Shown here: one piece after another, positions 9,306 to 20,203 of the stretch
How the letters are laid out: each line of letters begins with the position of its first letter
Numbering within the stretch: the first letter of the stretch is position 1
From: CAXBBB01 sp963841855
GTDB taxonomy: Bacteria; Bacteroidota; Rhodothermia; Rhodothermales; BA12
Length of the DNA stretch: 64,000 nt
Direction of reading: 5' to 3'
NCBI GenBank assembly: GCA_963841855.1
Contig: CAWJEJ010000004.1
Coordinates: 496,001-560,000 of the forward strand
The notes under the pieces: generated by a model
What the model was told of the DNA's origin: nothing
Seen by the model: only the letters and a program-made list of their open reading frames with translations
Databases searched by the model: none
Program-made: the position numbers and the translations under genes

Positions 9306-12300
9306 ATGACTATCACCAACCTCGCCATCCAGTACCGCACGTCCGTCGTGGTGCTGCTCGTGCTGCTCGTCGTGGGCGGATTCGTGTCCTACCTCACGAT
9401 CCCTAAAGAGGCCAACCCGTCGATCGAGATCCCCAACATCGTCGTCACGACGATCTACCCGGGCGCGTCGCCGGACGACATCGAGAGCCTAATCACGCAG
9501 AAGATCGAGTTGGAAGTCAACGGCGTCAGTGGCATCAAGGAACTGCGCTCGACGAGTACCGAGGGCGTCTCGACGCTGATCGTCGAGTTCGAGCCGGACA
9601 TCGAGATGGACGACGCCTACCAGAAGGTGCGCGACAAAGTCGACGTGGCGAAGTCGGAGCTTCCCGATGAGGCCGAGGAGCCGATCGTGTCCGAAATCAA
9701 CCTGTCCGAAGAGCCGATCATGTCGATCAACCTGGGCGCCAAGTATGGGCTGGCACGGTTGAAAGAGGTCGCCGAGGATTTGCAGGACGAACTGGAAGGC
9801 ATCCCCAGCGTGCTCGAAGTCGACCTGTTCGGCGGGCTGACGCGCGAGGTGCAGATCAACGTCGATCTGGCGCGCTTGCAGGGCTACAACCTGTCGTTCA
9901 ACGACATCATCTCGACGATCCAGACTGAGAACACCAACCTGCCGGGCGGCTCAATCGACGTCGACCGCGAGAACTACCTGGTGCGCGTCGATGGGCAGTT
10001 CAAGGACCCGTCGCAGATCGAAAACCTGGTCGTCAAGGCGCCAAACGGAGCGCCGATTTATGTGCGCGACGTGGCTGACGTGGTTTTCGATTTCGAGGAC
10101 CGCGCGTCGTTCGCCCGCTTGGAAGTGCGGCAGACCGAGCTGGAAGACGGCACGTTCGTGCCCGCCGAGGACCAGACGCCGCGCGAGGTCATCACGCTGT
10201 CGGTCAAGAAGCGCAGCGGCGAGAACATCGTCGAGACCGCCGAAGCCGTCGACGAGGTGCTGAGCGGCTTTGCGCTGCCCGCCGGAACGAGCATCCTGAT
10301 CACTGGCGACGCGAGCGAGAACGTCGAGACGCTGATTCAGGACTTGGAAAACAACATCATCGCCGGACTGGTCTTCGTTGTCCTGGTGCTGCTCTTCTTC
10401 CTCGGAGTGCGCAACGCGACACTGGTCGGCATCGCGATTCCGATTTCGATGCTGCTGGCGATGGTCGTCTTTCAGGTGCTGGGCTACGCGCTCAACTTCA
10501 TCATCCTGTTCTCTCTGATCATCGCGCTGGGCATGCTGGTCGACAACGCCATCGTGATCGTCGAGAACATCTACCGCTTCCGCGAGGAAGGCCACGACCG
10601 GTGGGACGCCGCGCGCATGGGGACTGCCGAAGTCGCCGTCCCCGTCATCACCTCGACGCTGACGACGCTGGCCGTCTTTGCCCCGATGCTGTTGTGGCCG
10701 GGCATCATCGGCGCGTTCATGGGCTACATGCCGCTCACGCTGATCATCACGCTGTCGTGCTCTCTGGTCGTCGCGCTGATCTTCAACCCGGTCATCACGG
10801 GCATTTTCGTCCAAGTCGAGGGCGAAGAGAAGTCGGACCGCTCGCGCGCTGCCAAGATCACGATGTATGCTGCAACCGCATTCGTCGCGCTCCTGGTACT
10901 TGCGATCAACTGGAAGACGTTTGTTGTGCTGGCGATTGGCGTACCGCTGCTGTGGTTCATCCACAGGCGCTTCCTTGCCCCCGTCGCCGACCGTTTCATG
11001 CAGCGCGGCCTCCCAGCGATGACCGACAAGTACCGCGGCTTCATCTCGTGGATGCTTGAGCGCGACTACACGCGCAACCGCGCCATGCTGCGCAACACGC
11101 TCGCGCTGGGCAGCTTCACGGCGGGCTTCGTCGTTTTGGTGCTCGGCCTGTTCGTCGGCTCGGTCTCGCCCATCGGCGGCCAAGTGCTGATGGCGATTGG
11201 CGGACTGTTTCTCGTCATTGGACTGCTCGGCATCCTCTTCCACGCGCTCGAACTCATCTTCTACGCTGACTGGGGATCGGTCAAAGCCGGGCTGATCTTC
11301 GGCGCGTTCATGCTGGTGACGCTGGGCTTGATGGCAGCCGATGCCACCCAACTGAAAGTCTTTTTCAGCGTGACGCTCGCTGCCTTCGTGCTTGTTTCCG
11401 TAGTCCAAAGCTTTTTGGGCAGATCGACGGCTGTGTTAGTCGGAAGAGCGGCTATCGGAGCAGCGATTGCCGCATCAATCTTCTTCATTCTCACGTCCGA
11501 GGAGATCGAACTCTTCCTCGTCGTCGAGTTGCTCATCCTGCCCGCCGTCATCACGATCGTCGGACTGGCCGGAGCGCTGCTGGCACCCGGAACGGACGCG
11601 AGCAGTGGCGTCCTGAGCGACAACCGTGCGCGTCTGCTGACCGGATCGCTGGCGACGCTCTTCGCCATCGTCGGCCTGTTCGCGGCGGCGCCGACTGGGG
11701 TCGAGTTCTTCCCGCCGAGTGACCCGACGCAGATCCGCGTTACGATCGAAAACGCGTTGGGCACCAACATCGACGCGTCGGACCAGACGGCGCAGATCGC
11801 GCAGCGCAGAGTCGAGGAGTTGATGGCAGAGTCGCCCGTCGTAGCCGACAACGTCAAGGACCTGCTCGTCAACGTCGGTGTCGGCGGCGATGCGCAGTTC
11901 GGCGGCGGATCGACGAGCCCCGAGCGCAGTAGGGTCACGCTCAACATGGTCGACTATGCCGAGCGCGAGGAGCCTTCGACGGCGACGCTCGACCGCATCC
12001 GCGAAGGACTGACGGGCATTCCCGGCGCCAGTGTCACCATCGACAAGGATCAGCAGGGACCGCCGACCGGAGCGCCCGTCAACATCGAGATCAGCGGATC
12101 GGAGTTCGCTCAGATCCAGTCGATCACCAACGACGTGCGCTCGCGGTTGGAGCAGCTGAGCGAGACCGGCCAGATCGAAGGCCTAGTCGACGTGAGCGAC
12201 AACCTCAACCAGGGCCGCCCCGAGTTGGAAGTCGTCATCGACCGCGAGCGCGCCGCCCAGTTCGGCCTGTCGACGACCGCGATTGCGCAGACCGTGAGGG

Positions 12301-13334
12301 CCGCCATCAACGGCGTCGAAGCCGGGCAGTATCGGACCGGAGACGACGAGTACGACATCATCGTCCGGCTGGCCGAGGGCGAGCGCCAGACGCTAGAGTC
12401 GATCCGCAACCTGACGATCATGGACGAGGGCACGCAGATTCCGCTGTCGGCCGTCGCCACGCTCCAGACCGGCGGCGGACTGGGCAGCATCACGCGGCTC
12501 GACCAGAAACGCGTCGCGACCGTCAGCGCCAACGCAGCGCCGGGCTTCAACGGCAACGCGATCCTGGCGCAGGTGCAGGCCGAGTTGGCCGAGTACGAGG
12601 AGACGATTCCGGCAGGCTACATTATCCAGTACACCGGCGAGAGCGAGGAGCAGGCTGACGCGTTCGGCTTCCTGGGCTTTGCCCTCGCCGTCGGCGTGTC
12701 GATGATCTTCATTATCCTCGTCGCCCAGTTCAACTCGCTGTCGGCGCCGTTCATCATCATCGTCGCCGTCGGCCTGAGCCTGATCGGTGTCCTGACCGGC
12801 CTGATCCTGACGCGCACCTCGTTCGGCCTGTTCACGTTCATCGGCATCATCAGTCTGGCGGGTATCGTGGTCAACAACGGCATCGTCCTGATCGACTACA
12901 TCATGCAGTTGCGTGATCGCGGCGTCGAGAAACAGCAAGCCATCATCGACGGCGGCGCGACCCGTCTGCGCCCGGTCTTGCTGACCGCGCTCACCACGCT
13001 AATTGGACTCGTCCCGCTCACGTTCGGCATCAACATCGACTTCGTCGGCCTGCTGACCGACTTCGACCCGTCGATCTCGTTCGGTAGCGAGAATACGCAG
13101 TTCTGGGGACCAATGGGAACGGCGATCATCTCGGGCCTGATCTTCGGCACCTTCCTGACATTGGTCATCGTGCCCGTCATGTACTCGACGTTCGACAGCC
13201 TGGCGATCCGCGTGGGCCACGTCTTCGGCAGCAGCGACGAGACCAGCGACGTGCCCGCGGTCGACGCAGATGGAGGTGACGGACTGGCAGGAGAAACCAC
13301 CGTTGTCCCGCCCGTGCGTCCGGCGACGGCGTGA
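9306..13334 (+). CDS. RND efflux permease (AcrB/MMPL-like) with an extra multi-helix insertion
   Basis: A 1342-residue proton-driven inner-membrane pump for the preceding TolC and fusion protein. Typical RND elements are TM1 after MTITNLAIQYR, PSIEIPNIVVTTIYPGASPD, the porter domain, TM4 with LGMLVDNAIVIVENIYRFRE, GVEFFPPSDPTQI after TM7, and IGIISLAGIVVNNGIVLIDY near the end. AcrB is about 1050 residues; the excess is a stretch of about 260 residues (~510-770) between TM6 and TM7, with roughly seven or eight additional hydrophobic segments. The ATG at 9306 is chosen because the frame upstream runs into the repeat. No frameshift is seen across 4 kb. Confidence 0.9.
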   Translation: MTITNLAIQYRTSVVVLLVLLVVGGFVSYLTIPKEANPSIEIPNIVVTTIYPGASPDDIESLITQKIELEVNGVSGIKELRSTSTEGVSTLIVEFEPDIEMDDAYQKVRDKVDVAKSELPDEAEEPIVSEINLSEEPIMSINLGAKYGLARLKEVAEDLQDELEGIPSVLEVDLFGGLTREVQINVDLARLQGYNLSFNDIISTIQTENTNLPGGSIDVDRENYLVRVDGQFKDPSQIENLVVKAPNGAPIYVRDVADVVFDFEDRASFARLEVRQTELEDGTFVPAEDQTPREVITLSVKKRSGENIVETAEAVDEVLSGFALPAGTSILITGDASENVETLIQDLENNIIAGLVFVVLVLLFFLGVRNATLVGIAIPISMLLAMVVFQVLGYALNFIILFSLIIALGMLVDNAIVIVENIYRFREEGHDRWDAARMGTAEVAVPVITSTLTTLAVFAPMLLWPGIIGAFMGYMPLTLIITLSCSLVVALIFNPVITGIFVQVEGEEKSDRSRAAKITMYAATAFVALLVLAINWKTFVVLAIGVPLLWFIHRRFLAPVADRFMQRGLPAMTDKYRGFISWMLERDYTRNRAMLRNTLALGSFTAGFVVLVLGLFVGSVSPIGGQVLMAIGGLFLVIGLLGILFHALELIFYADWGSVKAGLIFGAFMLVTLGLMAADATQLKVFFSVTLAAFVLVSVVQSFLGRSTAVLVGRAAIGAAIAASIFFILTSEEIELFLVVELLILPAVITIVGLAGALLAPGTDASSGVLSDNRARLLTGSLATLFAIVGLFAAAPTGVEFFPPSDPTQIRVTIENALGTNIDASDQTAQIAQRRVEELMAESPVVADNVKDLLVNVGVGGDAQFGGGSTSPERSRVTLNMVDYAEREEPSTATLDRIREGLTGIPGASVTIDKDQQGPPTGAPVNIEISGSEFAQIQSITNDVRSRLEQLSETGQIEGLVDVSDNLNQGRPELEVVIDRERAAQFGLSTTAIAQTVRAAINGVEAGQYRTGDDEYDIIVRLAEGERQTLESIRNLTIMDEGTQIPLSAVATLQTGGGLGSITRLDQKRVATVSANAAPGFNGNAILAQVQAELAEYEETIPAGYIIQYTGESEEQADAFGFLGFALAVGVSMIFIILVAQFNSLSAPFIIIVAVGLSLIGVLTGLILTRTSFGLFTFIGIISLAGIVVNNGIVLIDYIMQLRDRGVEKQQAIIDGGATRLRPVLLTALTTLIGLVPLTFGINIDFVGLLTDFDPSISFGSENTQFWGPMGTAIISGLIFGTFLTLVIVPVMYSTFDSLAIRVGHVFGSSDETSDVPAVDADGGDGLAGETTVVPPVRPATA

Positions 13335-13394
13335 CGGGCGGAGCTTTCGGCCGCTCCTTCCTGTTGACCGAATCCGACTTCTCGCACCGACTGC

Positions 13395-13610
13395 ATGGAC
13401 TGGCACCAATACATCGTGAGCACGCCGGACGTGCTGCGCGGAAAGCCTCGCATCGTCGGCACGCGTATTCCGGTCGCGCTCATCCTCGGTTACCTAGCCG
13501 ATGGAAACACCGATCAGGACATCGTCCGGGAGTTTCCCGACGTGACGCGCGAGCACATCGGCGCGGCATTGGCTTACGCACGCGATCTGGCTGACTACGA
13601 AGTCGCCTGA
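13395..13610 (+). CDS. DUF433 antitoxin-like protein
   Basis: 71 residues matching the DUF433 winged-helix/HTH family: RGKPRIVGTRIPVALILGYL then DQDIVREFPDVTREHIGAAL. These proteins are usually the antitoxin partner of a DUF5615 PIN-like protein. The partner starts directly at the stop codon (TGATG overlap at 13608-13612), the usual gene order. Because the toxin has an internal stop, this may now be an orphan antitoxin. Confidence 0.85.
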   Translation: MDWHQYIVSTPDVLRGKPRIVGTRIPVALILGYLADGNTDQDIVREFPDVTREHIGAALAYARDLADYEVA

Positions 13611-13972
13611 TGCGTTTGTTTGCGGATCATTGCGTCCCGGAGTCTGCTGCGCGCGCGTTGGAGGCAGCCGGACACACCGTCGTTTGACTTCGCCACGAGA
13701 TTCCGCGCGACTCGCCTGATCCAGTCGTTATCGCCTACGCCCAAGAGATCGGTGCCCTTTTGCTTACGCTGAACGGTGATTTCTCCGACATCGTCGCCTA
13801 CCCACCAGCGAACTATGGGGGCATTGTTTCTCTTCAACTCCACGGTCGACCAAGCGTGCTCCCGGCTGTGACCCAAGCACTGATCGGCCAGTTTGAACGA
13901 GAGCCAGAGCAACGTGCCCACAACGGGACGCTAATGCTCGTCGAAGCACACCGCATTCGAGTGCGCCGGTAG
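13610..13972 (+). pseudogene. DUF5615 PIN-like toxin, inactivated by an in-frame TGA
   Basis: The ATG at 13610 overlaps the antitoxin stop. Translation starts as expected for DUF5615 (MRLFADHCVPESAARALEAA) but meets TGA at 13685-13687 after 25 codons. The same frame then stays open to 13972 and contains the rest of the family, including IAYAQEIGALLLTLNGDFSD, where the aspartate of the PIN-like core is kept. At the stop position many homologues have tryptophan, so a TGG-to-TGA change is the simplest explanation. Without readthrough no active toxin is made. Start codons further in (for example 13760) would give only the C-terminal half. Confidence 0.75.
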
Positions 13973-14060
13973 CCTTTACGAGAGGCAGGCGGTGTGGCTC
14001 GGTCAGATCGCAGCAGATAGCACAATCGGCTATCTTTGAGCCGCCTACCCACCGCCTGCC

Positions 14061-15094
14061 ATGCCGTTTATAGTCGTCTTCTTCGTCTTGATTGCCGCCG
14101 CATTCGGGTTGACGCGTAAGGCCGGAGTGGGAACGACGTATGTGCGTCCGAGTCAGCGCAGGCGGGCGCGCACGATTGCGGCTCAGAGTCAGGCGTGGCG
14201 GCAGGAGTTGTGGGCCGTTCGGGAGCACGTGCCGTCGTGGGACAAGGTGGATCACGCGCTCGAAGGCGCTATCCGCTACGCCGATCATCTCACCGGAACG
14301 GCGGCCGAGAAGTACGCCCGCCTGCACGCCGGAGCCGACGCTACCGACGCTGCATCGGCCCCCGACCTGTCGCCGGACCAAGTCGAGCGCGCGTTTCGCC
14401 ACCTCACCCTGCGCGTCGACGCGGCGCGGCTGGCCGTTCATCTGCGCCAGGCGCACACCGCTGCCGACCGCGTGTTTGAAGCCGAGCACCCAGGCCTGAT
14501 CGATCTGCCCGCATCGGCGTTCTCGGACTTCGCGCTGGACGACTTCCAAGACCGAGTCGCCCGGCTCGACCACGACGCGCGCAGTGCGTTGAAAGCGGTG
14601 ATCCGCTCGGACGACGACGGCTTTGACTTCGGCGAATCCGAACTGGACAGCGAAGGGGCGACGCACGCGATCTCGGACGGCATGGCGGCGCTGGCGCGCA
14701 TCGAACGCATGTCGCTGAGCTGAGGGGCAAGCGAGAGGCGTTCGAACGTGCGCAACGCAATCTGTCGGACCTGGGCTACTTTCGCGGCTTTGCATCGGCG
14801 GCGGCGCAGATCGCGCGGCATCCCGTCGTGCCCAAATCGCTGAGCGTCGAGATCGAAGCGTTGGTCGACCGGATTCAGGAGTTCGACGCGTCGGCGTTTC
14901 CCGATGCGATGGCGGCGGCGAGCGAACTGCTGCACGTCGAGCACAGGTTGAACGCGCTGATCGCACGTGCCCTCCCCGGCAGCACGCAGCTCTCGGATGC
15001 GCAAGAGTCTCGCGATGTCGCACTGCTCGACCAGGACTATGCGACCGAAGAGGCCGTACCGCTCGGGAGCAGCCGGCGCCGCGCGCGAGGGTGA
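14061..15094 (+). pseudogene. hypothetical protein split by a one-base frameshift
   Basis: Frame 1 runs from the ATG at 14061 to TGA at 14723 (220 residues). It has an N-terminal hydrophobic segment (MPFIVVFFVLIAAAFGL) followed by a soluble helical region. A second frame, open through the 3' end of the first, reads VAELRGKREAFERAQRNLSD and continues to 15094. Joining the two at about 14709 (CGCATG-TCGCTG, one G short of CGCATGGTCGCTG) gives one continuous helical protein of about 344 residues, ending in a polar tail. No family is recognised. It is probably a single membrane-anchored protein, now frameshifted or misread here. Confidence 0.55.
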
Positions 15095-15239
15095 GCCAGT
15101 GCGACGGTCTCCCGATAGTGGCACGCTGCGATTGTTGCACGTTTCGCACGTCGTGAGAGGCTGTGGGGGCGTGTGATGCACCCGATGCGGGTGGATAGCC
15201 CGTAGCTTGCCCGGTCTCACTTATCCCCCCTCGCCCCGC

Positions 15240-16454
15240 ATGGGCTTACTGATTTTCTACGTCGCGCTCGCGCTGGTCGTCTCGTTTCTGTGTTCGATCC
15301 TCGAAGCCGTTCTGCTCTCGATCACCCCGTCGCACGTTGCCGTGATGGAGCGTGAGGGCAACCCGGCTGCCGCTGGCGTCAAAGCTCTCAAGGCTGACAT
15401 CGAGAAGCCACTCTCGGCCATTCTAACGCTCAACACGATCGCGCACACCGTTGGCGCCGCTGGTGCCGGTTCGCAGGCGGCCATCGTGTGGGGCGAGGGA
15501 TCGGTCTGGATCTTCTCGTTCGTCGCGATTTTCGCCGCCGCGCTGACCGTAGCGATTCTCATCTTCACGGAGATCATCCCCAAAACGCTCGGAGCGCAGT
15601 ATTGGAAAGGACTGACGCCGCTCGTCACGCGCGCGCTCAAAATCCTCGTCTTCCTGATGGGTCCGATCGTGTGGTTCTTGCAGCTTCTCACCAAGCTCAT
15701 TTCGCGTGGCGAGAAGGACACGGGCGTCAGTCGTGACGAGATCGCTGCGATGGCGGATCTAGGCCACCAATCCGGCTCGGTCGATGCCGCCGAGAGCCGC
15801 ATCCTCAAGAGCCTGTTCAGCTTCCGCTCGCTCCGCGCCCGCGACATCATGACGCCGCGCACGGTCCTGTTCCACTTTCAACAGGAGCAGACCGTCGACG
15901 AAGTGCTGGCGGCCCACCCGCACATTCGCTTCTCGCGCATCCCGATCTACGGCTCGAACCGCGACGACATGGTCGGCTACATCCTCAAAGACGACTTGCT
16001 GCTCCACGCCGCGCGCGATCAGGCCGACATGCCGCTGAGCGAGCTCAAGCGCGAGTTCGTCGTCGTGCCGGACGGCCTGGCGCTGCCCTTGCTGTTCGAG
16101 CGCCTATTGGATCAGGGCGAGCACATCGCGCTCGTCGTAGATGAGTACGGCGGCGTGGCGGGCATCGTGTCGATGGAGGACATCGTCGAGACCTTGCTCG
16201 GATTGGAGATCGTCGACGAGGCCGACGCCAATACCGACATGCAGGTGCTGGCGCGTGAGCGGTGGAGCAAGCGCGCGCGGGCGCTGGGACTGCTCGACGA
16301 CGAAGACATCGACCCGCTCGCCGCTACGACGAGCGCAGAGACCAAAGCCATCGTGACGTACAGCACGACCGGCATCGCCCAGCAGGAGGTCCGCGCCAAG
16401 ACGCCCGATCTGCCCGCCGAGCCGGACGCCATCGACCCCAAGAGCGAGCGGTAA
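15240..16454 (+). CDS. CNNM/DUF21 and CBS-pair membrane protein (hemolysin C/CorC-like family)
   Basis: 404 residues. The N-terminal DUF21 domain has about four hydrophobic segments (LLIFYVALALVVSFLCSILE, then further segments to about residue 150) with the conserved stretch EIIPKTLGAQYW. A CBS pair follows: RDIMTPRTVLFHFQQEQTV ... RIPIYGSNRDDMVGYI, and VVDEYGGVAGIVSMEDIVE. The usual C-terminal CorC_HlyC domain is missing and replaced by a short acidic tail. The family is linked to magnesium or other divalent-cation export. The ATG at 15240 is preferred to a TTG at 15207. Confidence 0.87.
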   Translation: MGLLIFYVALALVVSFLCSILEAVLLSITPSHVAVMEREGNPAAAGVKALKADIEKPLSAILTLNTIAHTVGAAGAGSQAAIVWGEGSVWIFSFVAIFAAALTVAILIFTEIIPKTLGAQYWKGLTPLVTRALKILVFLMGPIVWFLQLLTKLISRGEKDTGVSRDEIAAMADLGHQSGSVDAAESRILKSLFSFRSLRARDIMTPRTVLFHFQQEQTVDEVLAAHPHIRFSRIPIYGSNRDDMVGYILKDDLLLHAARDQADMPLSELKREFVVVPDGLALPLLFERLLDQGEHIALVVDEYGGVAGIVSMEDIVETLLGLEIVDEADANTDMQVLARERWSKRARALGLLDDEDIDPLAATTSAETKAIVTYSTTGIAQQEVRAKTPDLPAEPDAIDPKSER

Positions 16455-16545
16455 CTCCGCTCTGCGTCCGAGTCGTGGGCGAGATGATTCTCCTCCTCGT
16501 GGGCGTCATCGCCCGGCCTGCATTTATCTACATCGCCACTGCTCA

Positions 16546-18038
<1,493 letters not shown>

Positions 18039-18042
<4 letters not shown>

Positions 18043-18363
18043 CCGCTCCGCCGCTACGCTCCGATGAGATCGATCAACTGCGCGCGCTGGCTAGACGCGA
18101 CAAAACGCGTGCTGCCGCAAAGGGCTGATTCCGAGAATGGATGGCCGGTCCGGTTCGATCACTGCTTTATGCGCATCGCGCTGGACAATGCGCTGGGCCG
18201 TCCGTGGCGCGATGTGCTGACGGGGCGGGGCGCTGCTTACAAGCAAATGGACGCCGTACAATTCGGTCGCGCCCTCGCGGTCGCCGAACGCATGCTTGCC
18301 GAAGGCCCTGCGTCGGCGAGAGCACTCAACGATACCAGTTTGCGGCTTCGGGGGAAGCGCTAG
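18039..18363 (+). pseudogene. small conserved hypothetical protein, frameshifted near its N terminus
   Basis: A GTG at 18039 overlaps the mpl stop (GTGA) and reads VTAPPLRSDEIDQLRALARR before hitting TGA at about 18126. A different frame then carries ENGWPVRFDHCFMRIALDNA, a conserved-looking block, to the stop at 18363 (end SLRLRGKR). One base gained or lost around 18115-18130 would join both parts into a protein of about 107 residues. A start at 18064 in the second frame exists but gives an implausible N terminus. Function unknown. Confidence 0.5.
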
Positions 18364-18365
18364 CC

Positions 18366-19100
18366 ATGCGCGTCGTCTCGCTCGTCCCGTCGCAATCCGA
18401 GTTGCTGTCCGACCTGGGCGTCGAGCCTGTCGGCGTCACGCGGTTCTGCGTGCATCCGTCTGGCTTGAAGGGACGATCGGCAGTCGTCGGCGGGACGAAG
18501 CAGGTCGATGCAGACAAAGTTCGCGCGCTTCGGCCGGACTGGATTCTCGCCAATAAAGAGGAAAACACGCATGAGATGGTCAGCGCGCTATCGGAAGTGG
18601 CGCCGGTCCACGTGACCGACGTGCAGACGCTCGGCGACGCGCTGGCGATGATCCGCACGGTCGGACAGCACATCGGCAGGCGAACCGCGGCCTCAGGTTT
18701 GGCGCGCGCGATAGCCGAGCGGTTCGACGCGCTGTCCGCTTTCGAGCCGCTGCGCTGCGCCTACCTGATCTGGCGCGATCCCCTGATGACCATCGGCGGC
18801 GATACGTTCATCTCGGACGTGATGGCGAAGGCCGGATTGATCAATGCCTTTTCGCACCAGACGCGCTACCCGACGCTCACGCCCGGCGAACTGCGCGCCG
18901 CAGACCTCGACGCCGTCCTGCTCTCGTCCGAGCCCTTCCCCTTTTCGCGCGGCGACGCCGATCAGGTAGAAGAGCAAACCGGCGTCCCCACGTTTCTGGT
19001 CGATGGCGAGCCGTTCTCGTGGTACGGAAGTCGCCTGCTCCATACCCCTGGTTATCTGCGCTCGCTCCGATCCAGGTTGGAGTCCGTCGGCGTGAGATAG
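18366..19100 (+). CDS. BtuF-like helical-backbone metal receptor (cobalamin-binding-type protein)
   Basis: 244 residues. It matches class III periplasmic-binding proteins: RVVSLVPSQSELLSDLGVEP, GVTRFCVHP, VGGTKQVDADKVRALRPDWI, DPLMTIGGDTFISDVMAKAG and LLSSEPFPFS. No signal peptide precedes the first strand, and no permease or ATPase gene is adjacent, so it may act in the cytoplasm or as a stand-alone corrinoid/metal binder. The ATG at 18366 starts right at the family's first strand; upstream sequence in this frame overlaps the preceding gene. Its 3' end overlaps the convergent lipoprotein gene by 49 bases. Confidence 0.8.
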   Translation: MRVVSLVPSQSELLSDLGVEPVGVTRFCVHPSGLKGRSAVVGGTKQVDADKVRALRPDWILANKEENTHEMVSALSEVAPVHVTDVQTLGDALAMIRTVGQHIGRRTAASGLARAIAERFDALSAFEPLRCAYLIWRDPLMTIGGDTFISDVMAKAGLINAFSHQTRYPTLTPGELRAADLDAVLLSSEPFPFSRGDADQVEEQTGVPTFLVDGEPFSWYGSRLLHTPGYLRSLRSRLESVGVR

Positions 19101-19626
19101 TCGGACAGCGGCGCACGGTACGGTGTGGCTTCGACGCGTTCAGACCAAGCGCCCAAGGCCACACCGATGCCGCCACCGATCACTGCCATCGCGAAAGAGG
19201 CTACCATAAACTGCCCCCTAGTTGGTATGGCAAATCCTGATCCATTGCCTTCCGGCGATACTCCTAAGAGGATCGTCAGCAACAGGCCTGGAACCGTGCC
19301 GATCAGCGCAGCTCGTCCGGTTTTACTGGCGTCGCGTACGCGCGTGACCCGGTCTACCCGCAGGATACTCTTTGTCATTGCGTCGATCCACGGAGGCGAT
19401 AGTGCGTCACATCCGGCGCCACGACGACGAGGCTGACGCGCTTAATCTTCCGGTCTTCCAGAGTAGTGATAACGAATCTACCCCGCGCCATCGACTGGTT
19501 CATCTTGGCTAGCTCGGGCGGTGCTTGGCGCAAGAGGTCGGCCCGTGTCGTCGGCCCGTCGCCGATGAGCGAGGACGAGCCGCAGCCGGTGAGTACGAGG
19601 AGGGCGACCAGCAGAGTCGGCTTCAT
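19052..19626 (-). pseudogene. small lipoprotein, array copy 1 (frameshifted)
   Basis: The 5' part encodes a lipoprotein signal (LLVALLVLTGCGSSS) and the array signature SSLIGDGPTTRADLLRQAPP, then a DUF-like strand region ending YRLRGSTQ and TGA near 19384. The following frame from 19378 (MTKSILRVDRVTRV) has the rest: a basic stretch, then glycine-rich hydrophobic helices (AALIGTVPGLLLTILLG). Adding one G (CAATGACA to CAATGGACA) restores a single frame giving STQWTKSILRVDRV, which aligns with SDSWSRIPTATVSLV of copy 2. Glycine-zipper-type membrane helices suggest insertion in the envelope. Function unknown. Confidence 0.6.
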
Positions 19627-20202
19627 TGGTCGAGAGGAGTAGAGATGTCGTCTTCCTCAAAGTACCGATCGACGGGACCGAGGTAGACAGTCTGGTACTC
19701 CGGTCCGTACGTGCCGCCGACCGCAGCACCGATCACGACTCCGACGCCAGCGAGGGCCACTCCGGCACCCATCGCAAGCGCCCCACCAAACCCACAGTAC
19801 GGCGTTTCTCCATCACAACTCGCCACCGAGGCGATGCCAGCGACGGCAATCAGCAGTCCGGGAGCCGCTCCGACCAGCGCACCGCGCCCGACGCCGCGCC
19901 GCTGTCGTTTTTCGACGAGCGATACCGTGGCGGTCGGAATCCGGCTCCACGAATCGGAGCCGAGTGCTCGGTAGGACACCTCGTCGCGCGTCATATGCAC
20001 GCGGTCTGCTCTCAGCGGAGCGGCGTATCCGGGGCGCACGATCCGAAATCGACCGCTGCGCAGAGCTCCGTTCACCTGTGCGAGTTCGGGGGGGTGCTTG
20101 GCGCAGCAGGTCGGCGCGCGTGGTGGGTCCGTCGCCGATGAGCGAGGACGAGCCGCAGCCGGTGAGCGCGAGCAGCGAGATCAGCAGAAGGAAACGCATC
20201 AC
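19623..20202 (-). pseudogene. small lipoprotein, array copy 2 (frameshifted in a C7 run)
   Basis: The 5' end encodes a lipoprotein signal (MMRFLLLISLLALTGCGSSS) and the same SSLIGDGPTTRADLLRQAPP block as copy 1. The frame is then lost in a run of seven C on the coding strand (plus-strand G run 20088-20094). With six C, APPELAQVNGALRSGRFRIV follows and the frame runs to 19623. The remainder has a basic stretch, then glycine-rich helices (GRGALVGAAPGLLIAVAGIA; ALAMGAGVALAGVGVVIGAA). A homopolymer length change could reflect phase variation, mutation or sequencing error. Confidence 0.6.
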
Positions 20203-20203
20203 T

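Noticed and set aside
9951..11408. Long minus-strand open frame opposite the RND permease
   Set aside because: Its product is a low-complexity Asp/Gln/Arg-rich sequence typical of the antisense of GC-rich genes; the plus strand has full RND motifs.
13685..13687. TGA read as selenocysteine in the DUF5615 gene
   Set aside because: DUF5615 is not a selenoprotein family, and the position is commonly Trp; no selenocysteine-type hairpin was recognised just after it.
18141..19100. A longer BtuF-like protein starting at 18141
   Set aside because: The extra 75 codons overlap the small gene after mpl in another frame and are Arg/Gly/Cys-rich; the family begins at the ATG at 18366.
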